Shown here one piece after another: positions 8,405-17,158 of a DNA stretch of 45,517 nt (its first letter is position 1; the number at the start of each line of letters is the position of its first letter). A program made the position numbers and the translations under genes. The DNA is taken from NCBI RefSeq assembly GCF_003851045.1, contig NZ_BFBX01000011.1:130483-175999 (forward strand), written 5' to 3'. Below the pieces are notes generated by a model. The model worked only from the letters and a program-made list of their open reading frames with translations, was not told the DNA's origin and made no database searches. Origin of the DNA: Paenibacillus sp. 598K. GTDB taxonomy: Bacteria; Bacillota; Bacilli; Paenibacillales; Paenibacillaceae.

Positions 8405-9328
8405 TCAGCTGTTTGACTCTGGGAAGAAGAACGGGAGCTGCGGGAGCAGCTCCTTGCTGTATAACGTCGCTTTGCTGGCTGCAAAATCGCCGCTGCGGAC
8501 CGCTTTGGTCCCGAGCAACAGGTCAACGACCGCGGTTACGGTGCGAATTTTCATGCGCGCCGCCTCGCCGGTGGCGATGAACTCATCGACCCGTGTGCTC
8601 AAGTCCTGCGGGTAATAATTCGGCAGGACGCTGCGCGCCGCCAACTGGTCGGACATCAGTTTATTTTTTACAGTCAGTGGAAGCTGCTTCCAGACTCCGA
8701 TCTCCATCACTTGCGGCATCTCGTAGTCGGACGGAATATCGGCATTCATCGAAGCGCTCCATTTGAGCATCGCATCATAATACTGCTGCTGTCCCAGGCC
8801 GGCATGCTGTATGGCTTGCTGGTAAAAGGCGTCATCCGCAAGCTCCTTCAACAGAAGCTGAGCTTGCTTGTTGTTCGCGGAGCTGGCCATCCGCGCAGCC
8901 GCTTGCTCGAATAGCTTCAGACTCTTCAGGGCGTTCACCTGGCTCTGTACGAGCAGCGGGGAGAGCGCCGGCATGGCGGCTTCGCCTGCTTGGGCATATT
9001 TTTCGGACGCCAGCTTCTCGAGATCCTTGAACGTCGACTTAGGATTGGTCGCTTGTCCCGTCCGAAGACGATTCAAGGAAGCGTGCCATTCATTCTGGAA
9101 TTCACGCTGAGGCAGAAATACGGTATGATAAAAGGATACGAGATCCTGCTGTTGATATGCGGTCACCTGGTTGGCATCTCCTTGCAGATGCTTCATAGGC
9201 TGATATTTTGTTTCGGTTTTTTCGGCTCCTACTTTGACGCCATAAAAAAAAGCGGCCACAGCCAGCACCAGCATAAATAAAAAGCCGAGGCTAAATAGCA
9301 TTTCTGTACGCGATAATCGTTTCTCCAT
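8405..9328 (-). CDS. Membrane-anchored protein of unknown function
   Basis: 307 residues; family not recognised. One N-terminal membrane helix (about 11-30, LFSLGFLFMLVLAVAAFFYG) follows a short basic cytoplasmic end. The rest is a mostly helical, Gln/Ala/Leu-rich domain expected outside the cell. No catalytic motif or Cys pair is visible. The ATG at 9328 follows AAGGAG with good spacing. It is transcribed alone, opposite its neighbours. The position matches no B. subtilis gene I can name. Confidence 0.75.
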   Translation of the reverse strand: MEKRLSRTEMLFSLGFLFMLVLAVAAFFYGVKVGAEKTETKYQPMKHLQGDANQVTAYQQQDLVSFYHTVFLPQREFQNEWHASLNRLRTGQATNPKSTFKDLEKLASEKYAQAGEAAMPALSPLLVQSQVNALKSLKLFEQAAARMASSANNKQAQLLLKELADDAFYQQAIQHAGLGQQQYYDAMLKWSASMNADIPSDYEMPQVMEIGVWKQLPLTVKNKLMSDQLAARSVLPNYYPQDLSTRVDEFIATGEAARMKIRTVTAVVDLLLGTKAVRSGDFAASKATLYSKELLPQLPFFFPESNS

Positions 9329-9417
9329 CCGAAATTCTCCTTCATGTGCTAGGTATGGTTCTCTATTGTATGCTGCATCTATCTCAGGATCAATACTACT
9401 CAGGCAGGCGGTACTTC

Positions 9418-10011
9418 ATGAAAAAATTTAAATGGCGCAAAATCAAAATCAGGCCTGTCTCTGCGGATCAGCTCGACGACCGCATGCTGCTAATAAATCT
9501 ATATGTATCGCAAGGGCTTATTTTAGTTATCGGTCTGGTATGGATATTATTACAGCGTCAGAATATAATTTCATTACTGACGCTTCCGGGAACGCTAAAT
9601 GTTTTGTATTGGGGTCTGGGACTGGCGGCGGCTGTCATTCTCGTCGATTTGACGATCTCGCGCTGGGTTCCGGAGGAAGCTTCGGATGACGGCGGCGTCA
9701 ACGACAAAATTTTTCGCAAGCGGCCGTTGTGGCATATCGCGGTCATCTGCCTGGTCGTATCCGTGTGCGAGGAGCTGCTTTTTCGCGGGGCGATTCAGTT
9801 TGCGATCGGTCCGTATTGGACGAGCATTGTGTTTGCCGCCATTCATGTGAGATATCTCAGACATTGGATTCCGACGGGACTTGTGTTTTCGATCAGTTAT
9901 GGGCTCGGCTGGATTTACATACAGACCGGTTCGCTGTGGGCGCCGATTGTGGCGCATTTTACCATCGATCTGGTGATGGGACTCATCATTCGCTATCGGA
10001 GGGAATCATGA
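9418..10011 (+). CDS. CPBP-family intramembrane metalloprotease (YpbD-like)
   Basis: 197 residues with several membrane segments. The CPBP/Abi active-site motifs are all present: EELLFRG (EExxxR), FAAIHVRY (FxxxH) and VAHFTIDL (HxxxD). These are eukaryotic CAAX-protease relatives; the bacterial substrate is unknown. The ATG at 9418 (MKKFKWRK) with GGCAGGCGG upstream is preferred over a GTG at 9346, which adds 24 residues without a good ribosome site. B. subtilis ypbD sits at the corresponding place near resDE/serA. The stop overlaps the next start (ATGA). Confidence 0.82.
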   Translation: MKKFKWRKIKIRPVSADQLDDRMLLINLYVSQGLILVIGLVWILLQRQNIISLLTLPGTLNVLYWGLGLAAAVILVDLTISRWVPEEASDDGGVNDKIFRKRPLWHIAVICLVVSVCEELLFRGAIQFAIGPYWTSIVFAAIHVRYLRHWIPTGLVFSISYGLGWIYIQTGSLWAPIVAHFTIDLVMGLIIRYRRES

Positions 10012-10253
10012 GCAGAGTGGAGAAGTACCGCAAGGAGCGGCGCAATAAACGTCCGACGCGGGCGCTGACAGAAGCTGAGGAGGTAACGGAGGGCTCTATG
10101 CCCCCCAGAAAGGCAAAGTATCCCTCGAGCCGATATAGGTTTACCCAATGGTTTTATCGGTTCTTAGTCGTTTTGTTTGTCTCACTGGTCGTTTTTTTGT
10201 TTATGTATGGCCGTAAGGCAACCGAAGGCGCAAGGGAGCTGTTAACGGGATGA
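10008..10253 (+). CDS. Small single-pass membrane protein
   Basis: 81 residues: a very basic, Arg/Lys-rich N-terminal half (RVEKYRKERRNKR) and one membrane helix (about 50-68, FLVVLFVSLVVFLFMYG). The ATG overlaps the CPBP stop by four bases and is preceded by GGAGGG, so the two are probably co-translated. Family not recognised. Confidence 0.7.
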   Translation: MSRVEKYRKERRNKRPTRALTEAEEVTEGSMPPRKAKYPSSRYRFTQWFYRFLVVLFVSLVVFLFMYGRKATEGARELLTG

Positions 10254-10296
10254 GATCAGTTCTATTGGAGACGGAGAATAGGAAGGGGGTAGCGTC

Positions 10297-11133
10297 ATGT
10301 GGTGGCTGGCGGGTGCAATCGCAGGCATGGCAATCGCTGTAGCTGCCTGGATGGTGACAGAGGCGCATCGTGTACGGCTTATCCGTGAGGAAGTCGCATT
10401 CGCCAGATTGCCCGCATCGCTCGATGGGCTGCGGGTGCTCTTCCTTAGCGATATCCATCGTCGCTCTATCCCGGCCCGTCTGCTCCGTCGTGTCGAGCAG
10501 GCGGGCGGGGTCGATCTGGTCTGCATCGGCGGCGATCTGAGGGAAGGCGGCGTGCCGTGGCAGCGCACCAAGGACAATGCTCGCCTCCTGACACAGCTCG
10601 GCCCGGTCTATGCCGTCTATGGCAATCACGACTATGACGATCCGATCGGACCGCTTGATGCGTTGCTGCGAGAGGAAGGCGTGCAGCCGCTGGTCAACGG
10701 CTTCGTCCTGGTGAAGGGAGCGGACGGCGGTCGTCTGAAGCTATGCGGCGTCGACGATCCGATCACTGGCCGAGCCCGGCTCGCAGAAGCGCTGCGAAGC
10801 GGCGAAGGAGATGAGCCGGGTCTGTTCACGCTGTTGCTCTCGCACGACCCCAACATCCTCGACAGGTTGGATGGAGCTCCGGTCGATCTCGTCTTGTCGG
10901 GGCATACGCATGGCGGTCAGATCGCGTTGCCCTGGTATGGCCCGCTGCTGCGCTCGACAGAGATCCTGACGTATCTGCGGGGCTGGCACGTCCAGCGACG
11001 CGGCGTAGCCGGAGCTGCTGCCCGGCTGTATGTCAGCACGGGGTTTGGCACCTCCAAGCTGCCGCTCCGCTTGCTCGCGCCAGCCGAGGTGCGGCTGTTT
11101 ATTTTTCGGCGTGCAAGCCGTCAGGGAGCTTGA
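10297..11133 (+). CDS. Calcineurin-like metallophosphoesterase, membrane-anchored (YpbG-like)
   Basis: 278 residues. An N-terminal hydrophobic helix (about 2-20) anchors a metallophosphoesterase domain with the full metal-binding set: LSDIH (DxH), GGDL, GNHD, LSHDP and SGHTHGGQ. The last motif and overall form match the YkuE/YpbG group, reported for some members to act on UDP-linked lipids; the substrate here is unknown. The ATG at 10297 follows AGGAAGGGGG. The 3' end overlaps the convergent deacetylase gene by 35 bases. Confidence 0.87.
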   Translation: MWWLAGAIAGMAIAVAAWMVTEAHRVRLIREEVAFARLPASLDGLRVLFLSDIHRRSIPARLLRRVEQAGGVDLVCIGGDLREGGVPWQRTKDNARLLTQLGPVYAVYGNHDYDDPIGPLDALLREEGVQPLVNGFVLVKGADGGRLKLCGVDDPITGRARLAEALRSGEGDEPGLFTLLLSHDPNILDRLDGAPVDLVLSGHTHGGQIALPWYGPLLRSTEILTYLRGWHVQRRGVAGAAARLYVSTGFGTSKLPLRLLAPAEVRLFIFRRASRQGA

Positions 11134-12019
11134 TCCGGTCGGGATCGATGAAGCTGTAGCCTTCGTCCTGCAGACGCTGGAGCAGCTCGTCCAGGGCATC
11201 GGCCGTCCATGCCAGCTCGTGCATCAGGATGTTGGCCCCGGGATGCAGTTGCTCCATGACGTTGCGTATTACCTCGTCGGGCTTGTCGCGAGTGGCGCTC
11301 TCCCAGTCCTTGGAGCCATTGGACCAGGTCATGTACAGCAAGCCTTGATCTGCTGCGAGCTTCTTGACCGCGTCGCCGCCTGAGCCGAACGGGGGACGGA
11401 AGAAGCGCGGAGCCTCGCCGACGGTTTCTTCCACGAACTGCTGCACATCCTCGATCTGGGTACGAGCCGTCTCAGGCTCGGCCTTGCGCAGATCGATATG
11501 GTCCCAGGCATGATTGCCGATCGTCTGGCCATGGTCGACGATCAGTTGCAGCAGTTCGGGATGCTGCTTGGCTCGGTAGCCGTTGACGAAGAAGATCGCC
11601 TTGGCCTCGTGGTTATCCAATGTTGCGAGCATCCGCTCGAGCAGCTCCTTGTCCTTGGGACCGTCGTCGAAGGAGAGCAGCACCGCTTTGTTGTCTGTCT
11701 CGTCGGACAAAGGTTCAAACCGGTAAGAGGCTGTATTCATCTCGAAAAGCGGTTCTCGCGAGGCTGTCTCGACAGGCTCAGGCGGCGCTTCGACAGGGGC
11801 CTGGTCCGCCTCCGCACCCTCCGAGACGTCTGCAGCCCTTTCTTCCGGTGTCGCCGTCTCGTTGATCGCGTTCGCGCCTTCCTCGACTGTGGGGGCGGAC
11901 GGCTGCTCGGTCTGCGCAGGCTGCTCGGCCGCATTGTCCTGGCCGCTGCCAGCCGTGCAGCCGGCTAGCAGGGCGAGTACGAGCAGAGCTCCTGCGAGGC
12001 GCGGGGTGATTCGTTTCAT
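11099..12019 (-). CDS. Polysaccharide deacetylase lipoprotein (NodB domain)
   Basis: 306 residues. The lipoprotein signal LALLAGC places the lipid-carrying Cys at position 21. Residues 25-95 are an acidic, Pro/Ala/Glu-rich linker, and the rest is a NodB deacetylase domain: SFDDGP (Asp118-Asp119), GNHAWDH (metal His pair), RPPFG, WSNGSKDW and ILMHE. Family members remove acetyl groups from cell-wall peptidoglycan or other GlcNAc polymers using a divalent metal. The usual Ser/Thr after the first metal His is Ala here. The final 12 codons overlap the phosphoesterase gene on the other strand. Confidence 0.88.
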   Translation of the reverse strand: MKRITPRLAGALLVLALLAGCTAGSGQDNAAEQPAQTEQPSAPTVEEGANAINETATPEERAADVSEGAEADQAPVEAPPEPVETASREPLFEMNTASYRFEPLSDETDNKAVLLSFDDGPKDKELLERMLATLDNHEAKAIFFVNGYRAKQHPELLQLIVDHGQTIGNHAWDHIDLRKAEPETARTQIEDVQQFVEETVGEAPRFFRPPFGSGGDAVKKLAADQGLLYMTWSNGSKDWESATRDKPDEVIRNVMEQLHPGANILMHELAWTADALDELLQRLQDEGYSFIDPDRIKLPDGLHAEK

Positions 12020-12158
12020 GGTTGTCCCTCCATCGTCTTGATCAGGTCATGCCTTATTGTACCATAACGGATGGCTAGACGTAGCGGACTGCATGCTTGA
12101 TGGGAGCCGGGGGCAAGCTAAAGACTGTCAATCATCCAAGCTTGGAGGAGGGATATGC

Positions 12159-12485
12159 ATGAGATGGGGTTCATTGATCGTCGGCGGGATCGTAGGTGTG
12201 GCGGCAGCGGCCGTCGTCGCCAGACGCCGGCCTGGCGCATTGCATCTGCTCGGCGAGGCGACCTGCGCGGTGTGGCGCAATGTCAGACATCGGGCGGCAG
12301 AGCGGATCGCCGCTGCAGGCGTCGGCCAAGCGTTACGCCAGCAGCGGACTGCGACGGAGGAGCCAAAGTCGCCCGGCGCCGAGGCCGCGGACATGGCGAT
12401 GCTGGCAGGGCTTGCCGCCAGCGACCCAGTCGCGCGTCGCGAGACGGATAAAATCTTGGCCGACAACGGCTTGCAGCACGTCTAA
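12159..12485 (+). CDS. Small hypothetical protein with N-terminal membrane helix
   Basis: 108 residues; family not recognised. A Gly/Ala-rich hydrophobic stretch (about 5-21, SLIVGGIVGVAAAAVVA) precedes an Arg-rich segment and an Ala-rich C-terminal half ending in DKILADNGLQHV. The ATG at 12159 has GGAGGAGG seven bases upstream. An ATG at 12155 in another frame is also open, but spacing and the hydrophobic helix favour 12159. A strong terminator follows directly. Confidence 0.62.
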   Translation: MRWGSLIVGGIVGVAAAAVVARRRPGALHLLGEATCAVWRNVRHRAAERIAAAGVGQALRQQRTATEEPKSPGAEAADMAMLAGLAASDPVARRETDKILADNGLQHV

Positions 12486-12502
12486 GCCATCGCTTTCGAG
12501 GC

Positions 12503-12548
12503 ATCCGCGCCTCCTCTTTAGCAAGGAGGCGCGGATCATTTATTTTTT
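12503..12548 (+). terminator. Strong hairpin terminator
   Basis: Perfect 13-bp stem (12503-12515 / 12524-12536), 8-base loop, T-rich tail to 12548. Confidence 0.8.
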
Positions 12549-12669
12549 CGCCCGGTAGTGCAATCCCTAGTCAAAAATGATAACATAGTTACATATAATG
12601 ATTTTGTTCACATAATATATGTTGCTTCATAATCTGTTATAACTTGATGCTGCAAAGGAGGATCCTGTC

Positions 12670-13287
12670 ATGAAGATCGAGCGATTGAGTCAGGACAAGA
12701 TCAGGATTTTCCTGACGTTCGACGACCTGCTGGAGCGTGGGATCCAGAAGGACGACATGTGGCGCGAAATTCCGAAAGTGCATGAACTGTTCAGCGAAAT
12801 GATGGACCAGGCATACAGCGAATTGGGTTTTGACGCCAGCGGGCCGTTAGCCGTCGAAGTTTTTGCGCTGCCAGCGCAAGGAATGGTCGTGATCGTCACC
12901 CGCGGCAAGGCTGAGGCTCATATTCACGAGCGAGCCGACCAGGACGATAACGACGACAACGACGAAGAAGTATACGAGATGGAAGTTACCCTCGAACAAA
13001 GCGATGTCGTCATGTACGCCTATCGGGATTTCGAGGATGTCATATCTGCATGCAAGCAGTTGCAGGCCGCCGCGCTATCTGCCGACGGACGGCTCTACTC
13101 TTACCGCAATCGATGGATCCTCGCATTTGATCCGAGCGGGTTGGAGACGCCGCAGTACCATGCCATTATCGCGCTCCTGGCGGAATACGGCGAAGCCACT
13201 TCAGTGACAGCCGCTGTGCTGGAGGAGTACGGCAAGGTAGTCATTGCTGCAGGAGCAGTGACCGAGATATGTCATCACTTCAAATAA
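12670..13287 (+). CDS. mecA: MecA/YpbH-family ClpC adaptor protein
   Basis: 205 residues. The N-terminal domain begins with the family signature MKIERLSQDKIRIFLTFDDLLERG. A very acidic linker (about 88-105) leads to the C-terminal domain (FRDFEDVI-like YRDFEDVISACK) that in MecA binds ClpC. Adaptors of this family deliver substrates such as ComK to ClpCP. The position before gudB matches B. subtilis ypbH, the MecA paralogue; which of the two this is cannot be settled here. The ATG at 12670 follows AAAGGAGG. The 120 bases upstream are AT-rich with several -10-like stretches, but no single promoter stands out. Confidence 0.85.
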   Translation: MKIERLSQDKIRIFLTFDDLLERGIQKDDMWREIPKVHELFSEMMDQAYSELGFDASGPLAVEVFALPAQGMVVIVTRGKAEAHIHERADQDDNDDNDEEVYEMEVTLEQSDVVMYAYRDFEDVISACKQLQAAALSADGRLYSYRNRWILAFDPSGLETPQYHAIIALLAEYGEATSVTAAVLEEYGKVVIAAGAVTEICHHFK

Positions 13288-13295
13288 ATCGTCGC

Positions 13296-13341
13296 AAAAG
13301 AGCATCGACAGAGCGCATGTTGCTGTGGATGCTCTTTTTTT
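13296..13341 (+). terminator. Rho-independent terminator after the mecA-like gene
   Basis: The 11-base arm at 13296-13306 pairs with 13328-13338. The right arm runs into a T7 tract. Confidence 0.85.
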
Positions 13342-13464
13342 GTCTCGTCGGGCAGTAAGAAGCGATTCGCTCCGCCCGCCGTTCCGCATAGATCGGTCGC
13401 ATCCCGCCCATATTAGAAGCGTAGTCCGACATGGGCTTACATGCGAACAGGGTGGTGTTGAGAT

Positions 13465-14718
13465 GTGATTGCACAACAAGAAGCCGTCGATATATTGGGT
13501 TCGACGCAGCTCGTCGTCGAGCAGGCGCTGCGCAAGCTTGGGTACGGCGACGAGATGATCGAGCTGCTCAAGGAACCAATGCGCATGCTGACCGTACGCA
13601 TCCCCGTCCGGATGGATGATGGCGGAACACGCGTGTTTACAGGGTATCGGGCGCAGCACAATGATGCGGTAGGTCCGACCAAAGGGGGCGTTCGCTTCCA
13701 TCCCGAGGTGAATGCGGATGAAGTGAAGGCCCTTTCTATATGGATGAGTCTCAAGTGCGGCATCGCCGATCTGCCCTACGGCGGGGGCAAGGGAGGCATC
13801 ATCTGCGATCCGCGGAGCATGTCGTTTGGCGAGTTGGAGCGGCTCAGTCGTGGTTATGTGCGGGCGATCAGCCAGCTCGTCGGCCCGGCCAAGGATATCC
13901 CTGCTCCCGACGTCATGACCAATTCGCAGATTATGGCCTGGATGTTGGACGAGTACAGCCGGATCCGCGAGTTTGACTCGCCGGGATTTATTACCGGCAA
14001 GCCGATTGTGCTTGGCGGCTCGCGGGGCCGCGAGACAGCAACCGCACGAGGCGTGGCGATTATGATTGACGAAGCGCTGCGGACACGCGGCATTGCGCTG
14101 GATGAAGCGCGTGTCGTCATTCAAGGCTTTGGCAATGCGGGGAGCTATCTTGCCAAATTTATGCATGAAGCGGGTGCGCGCGTTTTGGGGATATCCGATG
14201 TGCACGGCGCGTTGTATAATGAAGATGGGCTCGATGTCGAATATTTGCTTGATCGACGTGATTCCTTTGGTGCGGTGACCAATCTGTTCAGCAGCGCAAT
14301 CACCAATAGCGAGCTGCTGGAGAAGCCGTGCGACGTGCTCGTGCCCGCTGCGACGCAAAACCAGATTACAGCGGCCAACGCTTCTCGCATTCAGGCAGGC
14401 ATCGTCGTGGAGGCTGCCAACGGGCCTACGACGCTGGAAGCGACTCGGATCCTGACGGAACGAGGCGCGCTGATCGTGCCGGATGTGCTGGCCAGTAGCG
14501 GCGGCGTAATCGTATCTTATTTCGAATGGGTTCAGAATAACCAGGGCTACTACTGGAGCGAGGCTGAAGTCGACCATAAGCTGCGCGAGATGATGATCGC
14601 CGGCTTCCGGCAAGTGCATGAGCTACATCTTAGCCGATCTGTCGATATGCGGCTCGCTGCTTATATGACCGGCGTGCGGCGGATGGCCGAAGCAGTCCGT
14701 TATCGCGGCTGGGTTTGA
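13465..14718 (+). CDS. gudB: NAD-dependent glutamate dehydrogenase
   Basis: 417 residues, normal family length. It interconverts glutamate and 2-oxoglutarate plus ammonia. Visible: PTKGGVRFHP and the catalytic-Lys region PYGGGKGG, PAPDVMTN, and the dinucleotide-binding segment VIQGFGNAGS. The start is a GTG at 13465; an in-frame stop lies just before it and the upstream site is weak (GGGTGGTG). The gudB name follows gene order (next to a MecA/YpbH gene). No internal duplication like the 9-bp repeat that silences gudB in B. subtilis 168 was seen around the active site. Confidence 0.93.
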   Translation: MIAQQEAVDILGSTQLVVEQALRKLGYGDEMIELLKEPMRMLTVRIPVRMDDGGTRVFTGYRAQHNDAVGPTKGGVRFHPEVNADEVKALSIWMSLKCGIADLPYGGGKGGIICDPRSMSFGELERLSRGYVRAISQLVGPAKDIPAPDVMTNSQIMAWMLDEYSRIREFDSPGFITGKPIVLGGSRGRETATARGVAIMIDEALRTRGIALDEARVVIQGFGNAGSYLAKFMHEAGARVLGISDVHGALYNEDGLDVEYLLDRRDSFGAVTNLFSSAITNSELLEKPCDVLVPAATQNQITAANASRIQAGIVVEAANGPTTLEATRILTERGALIVPDVLASSGGVIVSYFEWVQNNQGYYWSEAEVDHKLREMMIAGFRQVHELHLSRSVDMRLAAYMTGVRRMAEAVRYRGWV

Positions 14719-14747
14719 ACACTGACAGCATAGAAAGGAGATGGCAG

Positions 14748-15449
14748 ATGGTGCTATTGTTCTCTATATTGATGGCGGCAGTGGCGCCAGGCGTCTCCTT
14801 GCTCACGTATGTTTATTTGAAGGATCGTTATCACTCCGAGCCGATTGCGATGGTGCTGAAGTTGTTTTTCCTTGGCGCCATCGTCGTATTTCCCATCATG
14901 ATTATCCAGCGCGGCCTGCTGCTTTGGCTTGGCGAGTCGCCGCTGGTATTTTCCTTCCTCATCTCCTCGGGCGTCGAGGAGGGCCTCAAGTGGTTTGTGC
15001 TCTTCCACATTATTTTTAATCATACCGAGTTCGACGAGCCTTACGACGGCATCGTCTATGCGACCGCGATCTCGCTTGGCTTCGCTACCTTCGAAAATGT
15101 GCTGTATTCGTTCCTTGTGCCCGCCTCCTTTGGCAGTCTGCTGATGCGAGCGCTCCTGCCGGTGTCCGGCCATGCGTTATTCGGCATTATGATGGGCTAC
15201 TATATGGGCAAGGCCAAGTTCAGCCGGGGCCCCGATTTGCGCAAGAAGTTTATTATTTTCTCCTTAGCGCTGCCGTTATTCTGGCACGGCTTGTATGACT
15301 GGATTATGATGACGATCAAAACCAACTGGTTTTTTATTGTGGTTCCGCTGATGGTGTTTTTGTGGATGCGCGGCTTGCGCAAAATTCAGCGCGCCAACAA
15401 CAACTCCCCGTTTCGCCTTCTCAAGCGCGAGGATGAGGTTAAATTCTAA
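14748..15449 (+). CDS. prsW: Intramembrane protease PrsW
   Basis: 233 residues, about eight hydrophobic segments. The PrsW signature is complete: EEGLKW, FENVLY, GHALFG and WHGLYDW. In B. subtilis PrsW makes the first cut in anti-sigma factor RsiW and so releases SigW. The ATG at 14748 follows AAAGGAG with 7-base spacing; a TTG at 14715 in frame overlaps the gudB stop and is less likely. It sits between gudB and the ypeB region as in B. subtilis. Confidence 0.92.
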   Translation: MVLLFSILMAAVAPGVSLLTYVYLKDRYHSEPIAMVLKLFFLGAIVVFPIMIIQRGLLLWLGESPLVFSFLISSGVEEGLKWFVLFHIIFNHTEFDEPYDGIVYATAISLGFATFENVLYSFLVPASFGSLLMRALLPVSGHALFGIMMGYYMGKAKFSRGPDLRKKFIIFSLALPLFWHGLYDWIMMTIKTNWFFIVVPLMVFLWMRGLRKIQRANNNSPFRLLKREDEVKF

Positions 15450-15505
15450 TCAATCGGTCAACACTGCCTACTGTGTAAGCCTACAGACGCAGGAGGTGCG
15501 ATAGC

Positions 15506-15661
15506 GTGGAGCAAGACAGAGTGAAGGTGCGGATTCGCTGCAAGCAATGCGGCGAGAAATTCGTCCTGCGCGGACGCTGGGAGAAAGGCCATATCAACAC
15601 CGGATTCAAACAGTGTCTCTGCAACAACAGCGACGACTTCGAAATCGAAGAACATTATTAG
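15506..15661 (+). CDS. 51-residue Cys-rich (zinc-ribbon-like) protein
   Basis: The GTG at 15506 follows AGGAGG. The product begins MEQDRVKVRIRCKQCGEKF and ends in NNSDDFEIEEHY. Four Cys (CKQC and, 21 residues later, CLC) would suit one metal ion, and GFKQCLC resembles a ribbon knuckle. Many charged residues and no hydrophobic helix suggest a soluble protein. It occupies the place of sleB in B. subtilis (prsW-sleB-ypeB) but has no likeness to a cortex hydrolase. Confidence 0.65.
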   Translation: MEQDRVKVRIRCKQCGEKFVLRGRWEKGHINTGFKQCLCNNSDDFEIEEHY

Positions 15662-15680
15662 ACGCAGACTAAATATGTAT

Positions 15681-15772
15681 AAAGCCCCTATTAGCAAACC
15701 AAACTAACACCAGGTATTGCTACTCAAACGTGTTCGTTCGTTTTTTGAACAACCGTGAGAAAGGGGCTTTTT
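15681..15772 (+). promoter_or_regulatory. Long-range inverted repeat covering the ypeB ribosome site
   Basis: AAAGCCCCT at 15681-15689 is the exact complement of AGGGGCTTT at 15762-15770, 72 bases apart. The right arm contains the AAGGGG ribosome-binding sequence of ypeB and is followed by more T. It could mask ypeB translation or act as a long-loop terminator of the small gene upstream. Confidence 0.45.
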
Positions 15773-15776
15773 GGCG

Positions 15777-17138
15777 ATGTACAAACGATTAAGCGCTGTG
15801 CTTTTTCCCGTCGTGGCGCTGCTGCTCGTAGGCGCTGCCTATTGGGGATACCAGGAGCATCAGGACAAAAACGCCGTGCTCATCAAAGCAGAAAACCAAT
15901 ATCAGCGGGCGTTCCACGATCTCAGCTTCCATATGGAGCAGATTCACAAGCAGCTAGGCAATACGCTCGCCGTCAACTCGGCCTCGAGCAACCATCACCG
16001 GAAAGGGCTGGCTAATGTATGGCGGATGACCAGCCAGGCGCAAAGCGAGGTCAATCAGCTGCCGCTCAATATGGTGCCCTTCAGCAAGGCGGAGGATTTC
16101 CTCTCACATGTCGCCAGCTTCGCATATCGGGCCTCGATCCGCGATTTGGCCAAGGAGCCGCTGTCGGACAAGGAATTCACAACGCTGAAGACGCTCTACG
16201 AGAAATCGGGGGAGCTCCGGGGCGATCTGCAAAACATGCAGACGGAAGTAATGGCGAACAGCCTGCGGTGGATGGACGTGGAGATTGCGCTGGCTGCCAA
16301 GCAGCAGTCGGGCAACAATGTCATTATTGACGGCTTCCGCTCCATTGAGGGCAAGGTAGGCGAGTATCCCGAGATTGATTGGGGACCAACCGTAGCAGCC
16401 GTCTTCCAAAAGCAGTCGCTGCGCGCGCTCTCGGCAGAGGCTGCCGACCCGGAGGAGATCCGCACGAAGGCCGCGCATTTCCTCGGATTAGCGGACGCTG
16501 CAAGAGTAGAGGTTATCGAGAACGGCGCCGGCACCGAATATGCGACCTACACAGCGATGGTGCCGACCGATAGCGGCGAGCCTGCTCGTCTGAACTACAC
16601 GAAGCGAGGCGGCGACCTGCTTTCCTTCTACAACCCGCGCGAGATCGGGGAAAAGAAGGTCGATATTGCCACGGCGGAGCAGCGCAGCCGCGAGTTTCTC
16701 GATCGGCACGGCTATCCGGACATGGAGGCGGTCAGCTATGATGACTACGGCAACAGCGGCAACTTCACTTTTGTCGCTACCCAGGACGGCGTCCTCCTCT
16801 ATCCGGATCGGGTCACGGTGCAGACCGCGCTCGATGACGGCAAGCCGGTGGCGATGCAGGCGACGGACTACCTGTATGAGCATCGCGACCGCAAGCTGCC
16901 ACGTCCCCAATTGACCGAGCAAGAGGCAAGAGGCTCGCTGAATCCGGACTTCGAGGTCCGCCAGGCCAAGCGGGCGCTTATTCATAACGAGCGCAAGGAA
17001 GAGGTGCTCTGTTACGAGTTTCTCGGCCGCGTGCACGGTTCGCTGTATCGCATCTATGTGAACGCCGCAAGCGGCGAGGAAGAGGCGATCGAAGAGATCC
17101 CCGGGATGAACGGCGAGGTGCCGGAGTCGGCGCAATAA
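15777..17138 (+). CDS. ypeB: Spore germination protein YpeB
   Basis: About 453 residues, close to the B. subtilis length. N-terminal membrane anchor (about 7-24, SAVLFPVVALLLVGAAYWG), a helical middle domain, and C-terminal PepSY-like repeats (PDMEAVSYDDYGNSGNFTF, LNPDFEVRQAKRALI). In Bacillus YpeB sits in the spore inner membrane or cortex region and stabilises the cortex hydrolase SleB. No sleB lies next to it here. Start by ATG at 15777, or the TTG at 15771; AAGGGG lies upstream within an inverted repeat. Confidence 0.9.
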   Translation: MYKRLSAVLFPVVALLLVGAAYWGYQEHQDKNAVLIKAENQYQRAFHDLSFHMEQIHKQLGNTLAVNSASSNHHRKGLANVWRMTSQAQSEVNQLPLNMVPFSKAEDFLSHVASFAYRASIRDLAKEPLSDKEFTTLKTLYEKSGELRGDLQNMQTEVMANSLRWMDVEIALAAKQQSGNNVIIDGFRSIEGKVGEYPEIDWGPTVAAVFQKQSLRALSAEAADPEEIRTKAAHFLGLADAARVEVIENGAGTEYATYTAMVPTDSGEPARLNYTKRGGDLLSFYNPREIGEKKVDIATAEQRSREFLDRHGYPDMEAVSYDDYGNSGNFTFVATQDGVLLYPDRVTVQTALDDGKPVAMQATDYLYEHRDRKLPRPQLTEQEARGSLNPDFEVRQAKRALIHNERKEEVLCYEFLGRVHGSLYRIYVNAASGEEEAIEEIPGMNGEVPESAQ

Positions 17139-17158
17139 CCTTATCGCAGCAGCTTGCT

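Noticed and set aside
13465..14718. Cryptic gudB through internal duplication as in B. subtilis 168
   Set aside because: No 9-bp direct repeat or inserted residues around the active site; the enzyme appears intact.
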